A program made the translations under genes and the position numbers. A stretch of DNA of 48,759 nucleotides, from the NCBI GenBank assembly GCA_018061025.1, contig JAGOUY010000014.1, positions 1 through 48,759 on the forward strand. Direction: 5' to 3'. The notes beneath the pieces are model-generated. The model saw only the letters and a list, made by a program, of their open reading frames with translations. It did no database searches and had not been told where the DNA came from. This DNA comes from Patescibacteria group bacterium. GTDB lineage: Bacteria; Patescibacteriota; Patescibacteriia; 2-12-FULL-60-25. This document shows positions 41,884 through 48,759 of this stretch, one piece after another (within the stretch, counting starts at the first letter, position 1; every line of letters starts with the position of its first letter).

Positions 41884-43344
41884 TTATATGCCTAAGCTAA
41901 GCTGCTGTTGTTTGCGTCCTTTTGTTTGCGTATCATCAACTGGTACGAGCTCATTTGTAGAAGAGATGATGCTCAGGGTACGCGCTCCTCTAGTCAGTGC
42001 AACGTACAGGCTTTCTTTACTCATTTTTTCTGGCTCAGTTATAAGAACGTGGTCAAACTCTAATCCCTTAAGTAGTAGAGTGTAACTAATAACTCTTTTT
42101 AGTGGATATCTGCCAACAATAGAAGCCAGCCTCCTGGAGCTTCTTACCGCATCTCGAAGAGACTTATTATTTGATATTCGAGCTATATTTAGGGCTCTTA
42201 TCATTCCATAATACATATCTTTACGGTGTACATACCCTATTTTCTTGATAGTATTTAGCGCGTTTATCATGAATGTAGGATCATCACTTCTTGCCACGTC
42301 TATTATTACTGATCTTGCTTCCGCATGTTTAGTAATATTTTTAAATTCTATATCACCTACGGCAAGTCTTTTTAAAATAGATTTTAATTCTGTTCCAATT
42401 TTTGTAGTGCATCTACTCGCAAAGTTTATTAACTCATATGCACGTTGTGCGCCTACTGCAGTATCTAACCGTTCTGCAGCGGCAAAGAGATCGGGTGCTT
42501 CTATGGGCTCTATGCTTGTATAAGTGTGTCCTAGTCTTTGTGCGAGATAGCGGCTTCTTGGTTGGTCAGGGCTTAATACGGCGATTGTTTCTTCTAATGG
42601 TAGTGATGCCATATTGCTACATATTTTACGTGTAACCTTTTGGAGATCCGTGCCAGGATCTATTCGATTTATAAAAGGCTGATTAATATTCAGGGGTAGG
42701 CCTTGAATGAGTCGCATACGTGCATCCAAGAGCCACTCCCCAAGCGCAGCGGAGCCTGCATTTACCCACCTATGCGGAATATTTTGAAATGGAATTTTGT
42801 CGAAGTTACTTGTCACATGAGTACTCCACTCAACCATACTTCCGTGAAAATTGAAGATAGCTTGTAGTGAATCTCCAAATACTATACAGGGTAATATTTC
42901 TGTAATTGCCAATATCAACTTATGCTGTTCTATTGAGCAGTCCTGGTACTCGTCTACCAAAACGGCTGTATAGGAATTTTTTAAAATCGAACTACCGTGT
43001 CTTGATCTGAAAAATTTTTCCGCAGCGGGAAAGACCTCGTGAAACATATCTTGGTAATCTAGCTGGTTGCTAGACATGCCGGAAATCTTTGGATAGGCGG
43101 ATGCATATCGGTAGGCGAAGCTGCTTAGAGTATCAATATAAAAACGGCTATTTGATACTCCCAGTGTATTCAATTTTACCTTTAACGATTGCACGCCTGA
43201 ATGTGTATGGGTGAGAATTAAATATTTACCTAAAGAGTCGCGTACAGTTTCTGCAATCAAATAAGTTTTGCCGCAACCAGCAGGTGCCTCAACGTAACCT
43301 CTATTGCTGATATCAAGTACGCTACTCATGTTTTTGTTACCCAT
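41884..43344 (-). CDS. gajB: UvrD/Rep-like helicase, GajB-like (Gabija)
   Basis: This 486-residue superfamily 1 helicase has motif I APAGCGKT near residue 18, motif II LVDEYQD, motif III IVFGDSLQAIF, motif V region LLLKGLEFDHV and motif VI YVALTRGART. Its length is close to GajB of the Gabija anti-phage system, in which the helicase assists the GajA nuclease. It overlaps the OLD-nuclease gene by 19 bases, so the two are made together. The gene is AT-rich compared with the core. Sequence alone cannot prove defence activity. Confidence 0.88.
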   Translation of the reverse strand: MGNKNMSSVLDISNRGYVEAPAGCGKTYLIAETVRDSLGKYLILTHTHSGVQSLKVKLNTLGVSNSRFYIDTLSSFAYRYASAYPKISGMSSNQLDYQDMFHEVFPAAEKFFRSRHGSSILKNSYTAVLVDEYQDCSIEQHKLILAITEILPCIVFGDSLQAIFNFHGSMVEWSTHVTSNFDKIPFQNIPHRWVNAGSAALGEWLLDARMRLIQGLPLNINQPFINRIDPGTDLQKVTRKICSNMASLPLEETIAVLSPDQPRSRYLAQRLGHTYTSIEPIEAPDLFAAAERLDTAVGAQRAYELINFASRCTTKIGTELKSILKRLAVGDIEFKNITKHAEARSVIIDVARSDDPTFMINALNTIKKIGYVHRKDMYYGMIRALNIARISNNKSLRDAVRSSRRLASIVGRYPLKRVISYTLLLKGLEFDHVLITEPEKMSKESLYVALTRGARTLSIISSTNELVPVDDTQTKGRKQQQLSLGI

Positions 43345-44996
43345 TGCGTAACCCTTAAAAGCGTCTTTTCTGTACTTGCGTCAGGAGTTAAATTTTTTAG
43401 AGAAATTTCTGCTAAGTGGTGAGCGTACTCAGCCATTTTAAACCATCCAGGTTTTTTTGCTTTAGCAGCTTTTGCTATTGCTGACCTGATTTCTACTTCC
43501 GTGTAATTCTGTAGCCAATGTGATGGATCTTTGCCTAATACAGCAGCATTCGTTCCAAGGTCGTTAGAAATGCGGTCACATATTGTATCTTCTCCATAGG
43601 TTGCTTTTGCAAAAGCCAATATTTCTAAAATCCCGTTCCAGGAGATATCCGAAATGATTCTTTCTTCAATTGACATGCCACCTTCCCAGCGGACGACGAC
43701 TACTCCTTGATTACTCAACTGTATATCTAGGGATTTTGTATCTTTATCGCTGTCTGCAAGCAGCATTACTTCATAGCCAAGCTGTGAAAAATGCGTGGCT
43801 ATTATCGGAGCTTCATCTCCGCGGCCATCAGCTAGGGACACTCCACTATAAGCAAGTCCTCTTTTTACTTCACTCCAGCGAATATCATCTAATCCTCTGC
43901 AAAAACCTAGCTCAGTCATACCTTCACAGACCAAGATTCTTCTAGATAAGAATGCCTCTGCCGATTTTTGCACTGTTGACTGAAGTTGTTCAGGCACAGA
44001 GGTGACGATTGTTTTACCCTCGGTGCTTCTAACGATCTCTATATGCTTTGCACCCAATTCTTGGAGTGCTATTGGAGAATGTGAGGTAGCGACCGTGCAG
44101 CTTTTCTCCTCCGCGAGAATTCGTAACACGTTACGCAAGCGGTATGGTTCTAGACCGCATTCTACTTCATCGATGATAGTAACTGCGCCCTGATTAGACA
44201 GTTCTCGTTGCAGCGCGACAAGAAAGAGCATACGAGATCCCAATCCAACACGGCGGAATGGTATTCCTTCTTGATGGAGAGCAATAGCTCCGCTGTTAAG
44301 ATTCACTGCTGAGGGGTCTAATCCAGGGAGTCCATTTTTTATTTGCAGTCCCACTTTCTGCACTAATACCGACACCTTGTCTACACTTTCTTTAAGACCC
44401 GGGCATGTATCTGTTTGGAACGCTCCTCTTGCCGCACGTGCAGATTCGGCAAGGAGTCTTCTGTGAGAGCTACTTTCAGTCAATCTTGAAAGCAGAGATC
44501 CTCGACCCCAAGTAAACTGACGATCTGTCCCTGAGCCAAGACGCGTAAGGCCAAAAGCTTCCCTATCACGGAAGGCGATATTTCTCCCTTCAGGATTCCT
44601 TCCGCTAATTACAAGCCATTGAGGCTCAAGGCTTTCATCAGTTGTAAAGCGTAAGACCATAACTTCCTCCAAGTTTTCTTCCAGATCCGTAACTGTCGCT
44701 GTCTGTTGATCCCAGCCACTAAGATCTAGTCCAAATTTTGCTTCATTCTTCAACTCTGATGGTACGTCGCTTATAACAACTTCTATAGTAATTGGCTTTG
44801 CTACATCGCCAAGATAAAAATCGGAGTCATCTAGATTTACTTGCCATCTAGGCAATAGAGCGAGCTCAATAGCATCTAGTATGGTTGATTTTGTTGAATC
44901 ACATGGACCGACTAACAGGGTAAAGTCTTTAGAAATATGCCAATCAAGACTTTTGATACCACGAAAGTTTCTAATGGATAATTTTCGGAGACGCAT
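43326..44996 (-). CDS. gajA: OLD-family ATPase/TOPRIM nuclease, GajA-like (Gabija)
   Basis: This 556-residue protein joins an N-terminal ABC-type ATPase (FRGIKSLDWHI, Walker B VTIIDEVECGLEP, switch histidine ATSHSP) to a C-terminal TOPRIM nuclease (ILVCEGMTELGF with the glutamate, MLLADSDKD with the aspartates). This is the class 2 OLD layout encoded beside a UvrD-like helicase, as in Gabija. The P-loop at residues 30-38 reads GPCDSTKST, with threonine in place of the usual glycine before the lysine. GajA cuts DNA when nucleotide pools fall during infection; that role is inferred for this gene. Confidence 0.88.
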   Translation of the reverse strand: MRLRKLSIRNFRGIKSLDWHISKDFTLLVGPCDSTKSTILDAIELALLPRWQVNLDDSDFYLGDVAKPITIEVVISDVPSELKNEAKFGLDLSGWDQQTATVTDLEENLEEVMVLRFTTDESLEPQWLVISGRNPEGRNIAFRDREAFGLTRLGSGTDRQFTWGRGSLLSRLTESSSHRRLLAESARAARGAFQTDTCPGLKESVDKVSVLVQKVGLQIKNGLPGLDPSAVNLNSGAIALHQEGIPFRRVGLGSRMLFLVALQRELSNQGAVTIIDEVECGLEPYRLRNVLRILAEEKSCTVATSHSPIALQELGAKHIEIVRSTEGKTIVTSVPEQLQSTVQKSAEAFLSRRILVCEGMTELGFCRGLDDIRWSEVKRGLAYSGVSLADGRGDEAPIIATHFSQLGYEVMLLADSDKDTKSLDIQLSNQGVVVVRWEGGMSIEERIISDISWNGILEILAFAKATYGEDTICDRISNDLGTNAAVLGKDPSHWLQNYTEVEIRSAIAKAAKAKKPGWFKMAEYAHHLAEISLKNLTPDASTEKTLLRVTQWVTKT

Positions 44997-45034
44997 ATTT
45001 CTAAGGATCTTTAAGATTTTGTCGTCATGCGTTT

Positions 45035-46087
45035 TTAATCGGATTTCTTTCTTTTGTCATTTGTCCGGTTATCTTCTATGCTTTTTTTCAGATTGTACAT
45101 ATCTAATAAAAATCCATGTATATCGGACAGTCTCATCGATTTATTCAGGGTGTGAATATCGTGATATGTCTCTTCGATTGCCTTGTTAGCCTGCCGATGA
45201 TCGTCTATAGAATCATAGGGAAAGATACGTTCGTATATTTCCCAATCCTTCTGTGGATTATATAGGTCGGGATCTATGTAGTTTTTGTTTATTATGTTTT
45301 CCCAGTATTCGTTGGCCTTACTATTAAAGGTGGAGTTCTGAAGAGAAAGAATATTGTGAATGTCATCACTCTTCTCTTGGTCGATCGTATCCTTGCTGAT
45401 CACGGGTTTCTTTTCCAGCGTATTTATAAATACACTCAAATTATCGTATACGTGTAACTTACCCTTTTTGAGTTGCTTCCATTCGTACTCAAGTAATGAG
45501 TGAAGTTTGAGTGTATTTTCTTGCTTTAAAATAAAGTCCGTATCTCCCGTTATTATGCTGACTTCTTTTACTTGTTCGGTTTCTAGTAAAAATTCCCATA
45601 TAATTGCATCACCCGCACACCCGTTGTTTGTTTTTGGGGGATCGCCTTTTAGATATCTAAATCCTGCCTTTTTATAAGTTTCTTCACTTTCACAAAGTGG
45701 TTCTTTTTTTTCTAGAACTTTCATGATTAAGGCATGAGCTTTTCGTCTGCCTTTCATGAGCCTGCTTTCCTCTTGAGCGAACTGCTTTTGAATATCTTTC
45801 TCTACCGCTTTCAATTTTTTCTTTATCAGAGTGGGCTTGGAAAAGTGTTTTTCCGCAATCTCCTTGAGCTTTGATATACTGTCTAAGGCCTTTTCTTTGC
45901 TGGTGTTCTTATCGTGGTTAAGTAGGTACTCTTCTGAATTACGTATATATTCGTGAATGACTTGATTGGGAGCTAGCAGGGCTATTTTTCTGTTTTTTAG
46001 CAACTTTAAAAGCTCCTTTAGGGGAGTTAAGTCCCCTGGCCGTATGAGATACCTTAAAAAGATATTGTTATCTATGAACAAATGCAT
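45035..46087 (-). CDS. PIN-domain (PIN_8/DUF4935-like) ribonuclease
   Basis: This 350-residue protein begins with a PIN fold. Acidic residues typical of the metal site are in FIDNNIFLRYL, PNQVIHEYI, CAGDAIIWEFLL and ITGDTDF. A long helical insert (about residues 70-135) separates the first and later motifs, matching the PIN_8 (DUF4935) subgroup. The lysine- and aspartate-rich C-terminal half is unassigned. It is 38 bases upstream of the OLD-nuclease gene on the same strand, so it may be a third member of the defence operon. PIN enzymes usually cut RNA. Confidence 0.78.
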   Translation of the reverse strand: MHLFIDNNIFLRYLIRPGDLTPLKELLKLLKNRKIALLAPNQVIHEYIRNSEEYLLNHDKNTSKEKALDSISKLKEIAEKHFSKPTLIKKKLKAVEKDIQKQFAQEESRLMKGRRKAHALIMKVLEKKEPLCESEETYKKAGFRYLKGDPPKTNNGCAGDAIIWEFLLETEQVKEVSIITGDTDFILKQENTLKLHSLLEYEWKQLKKGKLHVYDNLSVFINTLEKKPVISKDTIDQEKSDDIHNILSLQNSTFNSKANEYWENIINKNYIDPDLYNPQKDWEIYERIFPYDSIDDHRQANKAIEETYHDIHTLNKSMRLSDIHGFLLDMYNLKKSIEDNRTNDKRKKSD

Positions 46088-46144
46088 ATCAACAAACTTT
46101 CACGAATGCACATGTACGTCAAAACCTTCATAGACGGTTTTTGT

Positions 46145-46360
46145 ATGAATCTGACTCTTCACCCTTGCTTAGACCGTCTTACTCCACGTCAAAAACGTCT
46201 AGTCATGTTGCGTATAGCACACCCTTTAGCCAGTAATGCCTCCCTTATACGTGCCGCAGGATATGGCCGTGGTGTAGACAAGTCTTCCGGCCAAAAAGTG
46301 CTACATAGTGCTAAGGTTCAGCAGGCTTTACGGGAGCTTTTACTCGAAGCCTCTATTTAG
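46145..46360 (+). CDS. Terminase-small-subunit-like DNA-binding fragment
   Basis: This 71-residue frame resembles the N-terminal helix-turn-helix region of phage terminase small subunits: LTPRQKRLVMLRIAHPLASNASLIRAAGYGRG then SGQKVLHSAKVQQALREL, equivalent to the usual LTPKQ ... RAGYS ... LL-N-KVQEAI. It ends where terminases would continue, so it is a short relative or remnant. The start is uncertain; ATG 46082 and 46106 are in frame. It overlaps the 3' end of the convergent small membrane-protein gene by eight bases. Confidence 0.5.
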   Translation: MNLTLHPCLDRLTPRQKRLVMLRIAHPLASNASLIRAAGYGRGVDKSSGQKVLHSAKVQQALRELLLEASI

Positions 46361-46562
46361 CTAGCTCACCTTTTTCTTTTAAGGATTTAAGCAGTTGAAG
46401 GCAATTAGCAGATCTCTGGTCGCTACCGAGTTTTAAGCACTCCATGATTCGCTCGTCCCAGGATTTTGGACGAGTTTCGTTGTAGATTTTAAAAGCGAAA
46501 AGGCTTGTTACTACTATTGCTACCATAATCCAACTGATCTTGAGGGCTTTGTCTATATTCAT
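46353..46562 (-). CDS. Small single-helix membrane protein
   Basis: This 69-residue protein has one transmembrane helix (ISWIMVAIVVTSLFAFKIY) and a charged tail with two cysteines (ECLKLGSDQRSANCLQLL). It overlaps the end of the upstream lipoprotein gene by 74 bases in another frame, which lowers confidence. If real, it is the last gene of a three-gene membrane operon. Confidence 0.4.
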   Translation of the reverse strand: MNIDKALKISWIMVAIVVTSLFAFKIYNETRPKSWDERIMECLKLGSDQRSANCLQLLKSLKEKGELAK

Positions 46563-47139
46563 AGGTAGGTTGATTACTATCATTAAATAACTCCAAAAGT
46601 TCATTTATTTTTTGCTCAAATGTTTGATGCTCTTGGCACAAAGATGCTGTGAGATAAGACATATTCCATACAGTGCTATTTCTTTGAATTTCGGATGTAT
46701 CTTCATCAAAAACCGTATCAGTTATAAGCTCCCATTTCTCTTTCGAAGCATCGTACAGATAGATCCGTTTTCTAACCTTCTTCAATGGGGCATGAGTTTT
46801 TTGAGTAGACGTTGAATAACGAAGATTCATTTCGTGAGTGGCTACCAGAGGCGTTGTGAACACATCCGTTTCATCCCAGTAGAAAGTTTCGGGGAGGGAT
46901 ATATTCCATTTTAAAATAGGCACTTCCACATCAAAATTATCTTTCAGCCATTGAGTTGTGCTGGCGGAAGCAGAAGCTTCCCCCCTTATAAAAGAAGTAG
47001 GTGGTCTAAGCATACTCATCAACTCATCCACTTTTTCTTTGTTCTTTTCGTATTTAGATAGATCTCGACTATCACCGCAGCCCATGCCAAACACCATGGT
47101 CATAGCCAACATGAGAATGGATGCATATTTACCTAACAT
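46489..47139 (-). CDS. Putative lipoprotein of unknown function
   Basis: This 216-residue protein begins with a signal segment, MLGKYASILMLAMTMVFGMGC, where the cysteine could be lipidated although the lipobox is imperfect. The mature part is rich in Ser, Thr and charged residues, with TrpAsn- and Tyr-containing strands (PILKWNISLPETFYWDE). No family is recognised. It starts 13 bases after the four-helix membrane protein gene. Confidence 0.55.
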   Translation of the reverse strand: MLGKYASILMLAMTMVFGMGCGDSRDLSKYEKNKEKVDELMSMLRPPTSFIRGEASASASTTQWLKDNFDVEVPILKWNISLPETFYWDETDVFTTPLVATHEMNLRYSTSTQKTHAPLKKVRKRIYLYDASKEKWELITDTVFDEDTSEIQRNSTVWNMSYLTASLCQEHQTFEQKINELLELFNDSNQPTYEYRQSPQDQLDYGSNSSNKPFRF

Positions 47140-47152
47140 AGAGCCAATAAAA

Positions 47153-47530
47153 CTAGGGAGTTGGTTGTTGAATAACAAGCTGTTTATCCATTAAACGACG
47201 TTTTGCATGTAAGCCTATCAATGCGATGGTAGGCAGAGCGAAAAGGTGTGAAGGCGGCAAGAGTTTCTCAAGAACGCCAATTAAAAGAAGGATGAGAATA
47301 GAGGCGATAAAATGCCAGTCTTTTTTCTCTAGTTTACGTAACTTCCATCCATAATAAAAAGAAAAAATGGCTAGGATCACAGACAGCATTCCGAATAGGC
47401 CAAACAAAATATTATAAATGCTTGCGATAAAACTACTCGGCGGTACAAAGAAGATAGGTAAAAACGATAGTAAGATAAAAATAACCTGCGCTATCATGAG
47501 TTGCTTGATGTTTCGATGAGATAGAGACAT
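47153..47530 (-). CDS. Four-helix membrane protein behind a leader RNA
   Basis: This 125-residue protein has four predicted transmembrane helices with a basic loop (GWKLRKLEKKDWHF) between the second and third. No family is recognised. ATG 47530 lies 12 bases after the T run of an intrinsic terminator, so expression would depend on readthrough of the upstream structured leader. Longer frames starting at 47677 would translate the leader itself and are rejected. Confidence 0.55.
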   Translation of the reverse strand: MSLSHRNIKQLMIAQVIFILLSFLPIFFVPPSSFIASIYNILFGLFGMLSVILAIFSFYYGWKLRKLEKKDWHFIASILILLLIGVLEKLLPPSHLFALPTIALIGLHAKRRLMDKQLVIQQPTP

Positions 47531-47541
47531 AGAATGGTGAA

Positions 47542-47690
47542 TAAAAAAAGGCAACCATCTGGTTGCATAGACCCAATCGAGCACGGTTTGCGCCCAATTG
47601 TTGGAAGATGGTTGCCCGTTTATAGGTACAAACAAATTCCAACCATAATAGGGTTGGCGTGCTCGACTAAGGTTCAATTGGGTCTATGCA
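47542..47690 (-). ncRNA. Structured leader RNA ending in an attenuator-like terminator
   Basis: On the minus strand an RNA of about 150 bases would be closed by a perfect 14-pair stem (TGCATAGACCCAAT at 47690-47677 with its complement at 47577-47564). Inside it are a CGAGCAC/GTGCTCG stem and a CCAACC/GGTTGG hairpin. A terminator GCAACC-AGAT-GGTTGC followed by seven T residues (47566-47543) comes next. A second copy of the terminator arm's complement (GGCAACCATCT, 47616-47606) lies inside the RNA and could pair with it instead, giving two exclusive folds. The downstream ATG is at 47530. Confidence 0.6.
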
Positions 47691-47750
47691 CTGACAAGAT
47701 AAGGCTTTTGGGCTAAAAATACAAGTAAATATCAAAGCTATCACGTCTAC

Positions 47751-47778
47751 TTGACGGTCTGTAGAGCTTTGTTAAGAT
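47751..47778 (+). promoter_or_regulatory. Promoter of the small RNA candidate
   Basis: TTGACG and TAAGAT are separated by 16 bases, and TGT before TAAGAT makes an extended -10. Confidence 0.65.
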
Positions 47779-47784
47779 GAGCAC

Positions 47785-47898
47785 GTCCTGATCATCAGGA
47801 TGGCCACAATAAATAAAAGTTGCAGAGAGATCCGTTTATCGGCTGCAGCTTTATGAGGGTGAAACCTCAAAAGTTGTGGCCAATCAACGGATCTTTTT
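47785..47898 (+). ncRNA. Pseudoknotted small RNA candidate
   Basis: Behind a good promoter lies an RNA of about 114 bases. Stem 1 is TGGCCACAA (47801-47809) with TTGTGGCCA (47874-47882). It encloses stem 2, AAAGTTGCAG (47816-47825) with CTGCAGCTTT (47843-47852), and a small hairpin GAGG/CCTC (47855-47868). The stem 2 loop contains AGATCCGTT (47828-47836), which pairs perfectly with AACGGATCT (47886-47894) beyond stem 1, just before a T run. A CCTGATCATCAGG palindrome begins the RNA. No reading frame is conserved in appearance. The family is not recognised. Confidence 0.6.
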
Positions 47899-48255
47899 AC
47901 AAATTGAGATGCGCTCACTCATTGGCTGGAAGAAAGTTTAAACACGCTTCATATTTATTTGTCGTTTACTCTCTATTCCTCCCAATATTCCTTAGCCTCA
48001 TCGTGAAGCCGATGAGAAGAACACTGAGCATTTCTGCTGTCTTCGCCCGCCTTCCACTTGAGATGGCAATAGTATAGAGATCAGGCTCACCGTTTATATA
48101 AAAATCATAGGAGATGAGAACACGCGTCTACGTACCCCTTTCTTGTTTTAAGAATGGGTAGGGTAGATACGTTTTCGCATCTTTTTTTGTTAAAAAAATT
48201 AATTCAGGCGACCTTTCTTTTTAAGAGAGGGTTGCTTAGCGCTGTTTGTCCAAAT
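47899..48255. other. Gene-free stretch upstream of the primase-polymerase gene
   Basis: I see no gene here. It contains a hairpin CTCATCG/CGATGAG near 47997-48016 and a larger stem around 48127-48166 (TCTAC/GTAGA ends). A terminator-like GATACG-TTTT-CGCATC with seven T residues lies at 48166-48188. These could form a leader of the downstream gene. Confidence 0.4.
48166..48188 (+). terminator. Terminator-like hairpin before the primase-polymerase gene
   Basis: GATACG and CGCATC pair with one mismatch around TTTT and are followed by seven T residues. Confidence 0.5.
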
Positions 48256-48654
48256 ATGGAAGACAATCAAGTATCTAAAGAAGAGGATAAATTTCCCAAT
48301 GCCAACCCGAAGAGCTGGGATATTACTCAGTGGGCTGAGTGTTATGCCCATGAACATAAGATGTCGATTGCTGCCTATTCTGCCGATGAGAAAATTCGTC
48401 TTGGCACTAGGGGCAAGGGTACTGCCCCGCAGCCATACGAAGAAGTCCGGCGAATGTTTCAGGTTAACCCATTGCTAAATATAGCGATGGTGCCTGGAGA
48501 AAATGGGATTGTAGTGGTCGACTTTGATGTTAAAGCGGCTAAGGCTGATTTGGATCGTGCCATAGAAAAAGACCCAGCTTTCCTACTGCTTCCTGAAACA
48601 CCTTCCGTTGACACACCGAGTGGAGGAATGCACTTCTATTCCCTCCAGGGCTAG
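48256..48654 (+). pseudogene. Primase-polymerase N-terminal part, interrupted
   Basis: The 132 codons encode the start of a bifunctional DNA primase/polymerase (Prim-Pol, AEP) domain. The segment NIAMVPGENGIVVVDFDVK has the catalytic DxD, and TPSGGMHFY has the conserved SGG-x-H. Intact proteins of this family continue for several hundred residues, often into a helicase. Here the frame leaves the family pattern after HFYS and stops four codons later. An IS200/IS605 end follows at once, so the gene appears disrupted. It would have been the replication gene of an integrated plasmid- or phage-like element. Confidence 0.7.
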
Positions 48655-48759
48655 TACCTCGCCGCTTGCGGCGTTCGTATCGTTGGGTAGAATGGTTCCA
48701 TGGGTCGATATATCCACAAAAGCCACAATGTCACGGTTCTCCTGTACCACTTAGTTTTT
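48650..48759 (+). mobile_element. Left end of an IS200/IS605-family element (runs off the window)
   Basis: The element starts near 48640-48655, inside the primase-polymerase gene. A subterminal hairpin CGCCGC-TT-GCGGCG (48660-48673) is the type of structure recognised by Y1 transposases. The transposase gene begins at 48700. The exact left boundary cannot be set without the right end. Confidence 0.7.
48700..48759 (+). CDS. tnpA: IS200/IS605 TnpA (Y1 transposase), N-terminal 20 residues
   Basis: The last 60 bases encode the start of a Y1 transposase. The reading YIHKSHNVTVLLYHLVF matches the conserved opening of IS200/IS605 TnpA proteins, which cut and join single-stranded DNA through one tyrosine. 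The catalytic HUH motif and tyrosine lie beyond the window. It has no strong SD. Confidence 0.8.
   Translation, partial: MGRYIHKSHNVTVLLYHLVF

Noticed and set aside
47531..47677. N-terminal extension of the four-helix membrane protein
   Set aside because: It would translate the leader RNA and its terminator; the ATG at 47530 after the hairpin is more plausible.
47820..48077. An 85-codon frame beginning inside the small RNA
   Set aside because: It crosses all RNA stems and the U run; no initiation signal.

Overview
The window most likely comes from a member of the Candidate Phyla Radiation (Patescibacteria) or a very similar reduced bacterium. The core proteins are short, single-domain versions: MurE lacks the usual N-terminal domain, SurA_N has no catalytic domain, and PRPP synthetase and pyrophosphatase are small. 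Several DUF5666, DUF3048 and GlsB-type proteins are present. TGA, TAA and TAG all serve as stops, so the TGA-recoded SR1/Gracilibacteria are excluded. Most core genes have no Shine-Dalgarno (SD) sequence. Instead a -10 hexamer often ends about six bases before the ATG, which suggests leaderless mRNAs. The taxonomic call is an inference from gene content; no 16S gene is present.

Layout. 1-12.1 kb is envelope and core: a GT4 glycosyltransferase, a large membrane protein, pgsA, a MurE-like ligase, a PH-domain protein, an FtsB-like protein, a SurA_N protein, two tRNA genes separated by six small palindromes, rodA and gyrB. 12.1-18.8 kb is a mosaic. Six GC-rich genes with strong SD sequences (a 63-aa protein, a divergent aspartokinase, an unknown, a Nudix protein, a tail-anchored protein, a lipoprotein) are interspersed with the ordinary core genes for a zinc-ribbon protein and L25. 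A seventh gene of this type lies at 40.6 kb. Each has its own SD and a C/T-rich 3' UTR followed by a palindrome or hairpin, and several have a recognisable -35/-10 promoter. 18.9-32.3 kb holds a DUF3048 protein, a MITE-like repeat, prmC, tRNA-Val, an ABC exporter, a DHH protein with altered metal ligands, and a long minus-strand operon (ECF sigma factor, possible anti-sigma, DUF5666, MacA/MacB-type export). It is followed by a HicB-like cluster and tRNA-Gln. 32.4-40.3 kb holds a small pyrophosphatase, an RHH/RelE toxin-antitoxin pair with a palindromic operator, PRPP synthetase, Smr, Rieske, nuclease and VKOR genes, and a secreted-protein redox group (DipZ, MsrA, two MsrB) that shares a palindromic operator.

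40.4-48.8 kb is accessory DNA. An orphan IS30-type HTH and two copies of a tRNA 3' end mark a probable integration site. To the right lies AT-rich DNA with a Gabija-like OLD-nuclease/UvrD-helicase pair, a PIN-domain protein, a terminase-small-subunit-like fragment, and a three-gene membrane/lipoprotein operon preceded by an attenuator-like leader RNA. A pseudoknotted small-RNA candidate follows. The window ends in a primase-polymerase gene that appears to be interrupted by an IS200/IS605 element running off the end.

The most unusual signals are the SD-led GC-rich cassettes with shared 3'-UTR architecture, the two structured RNAs at 47.5-47.9 kb, and the shared operator of the methionine-sulfoxide-repair genes.
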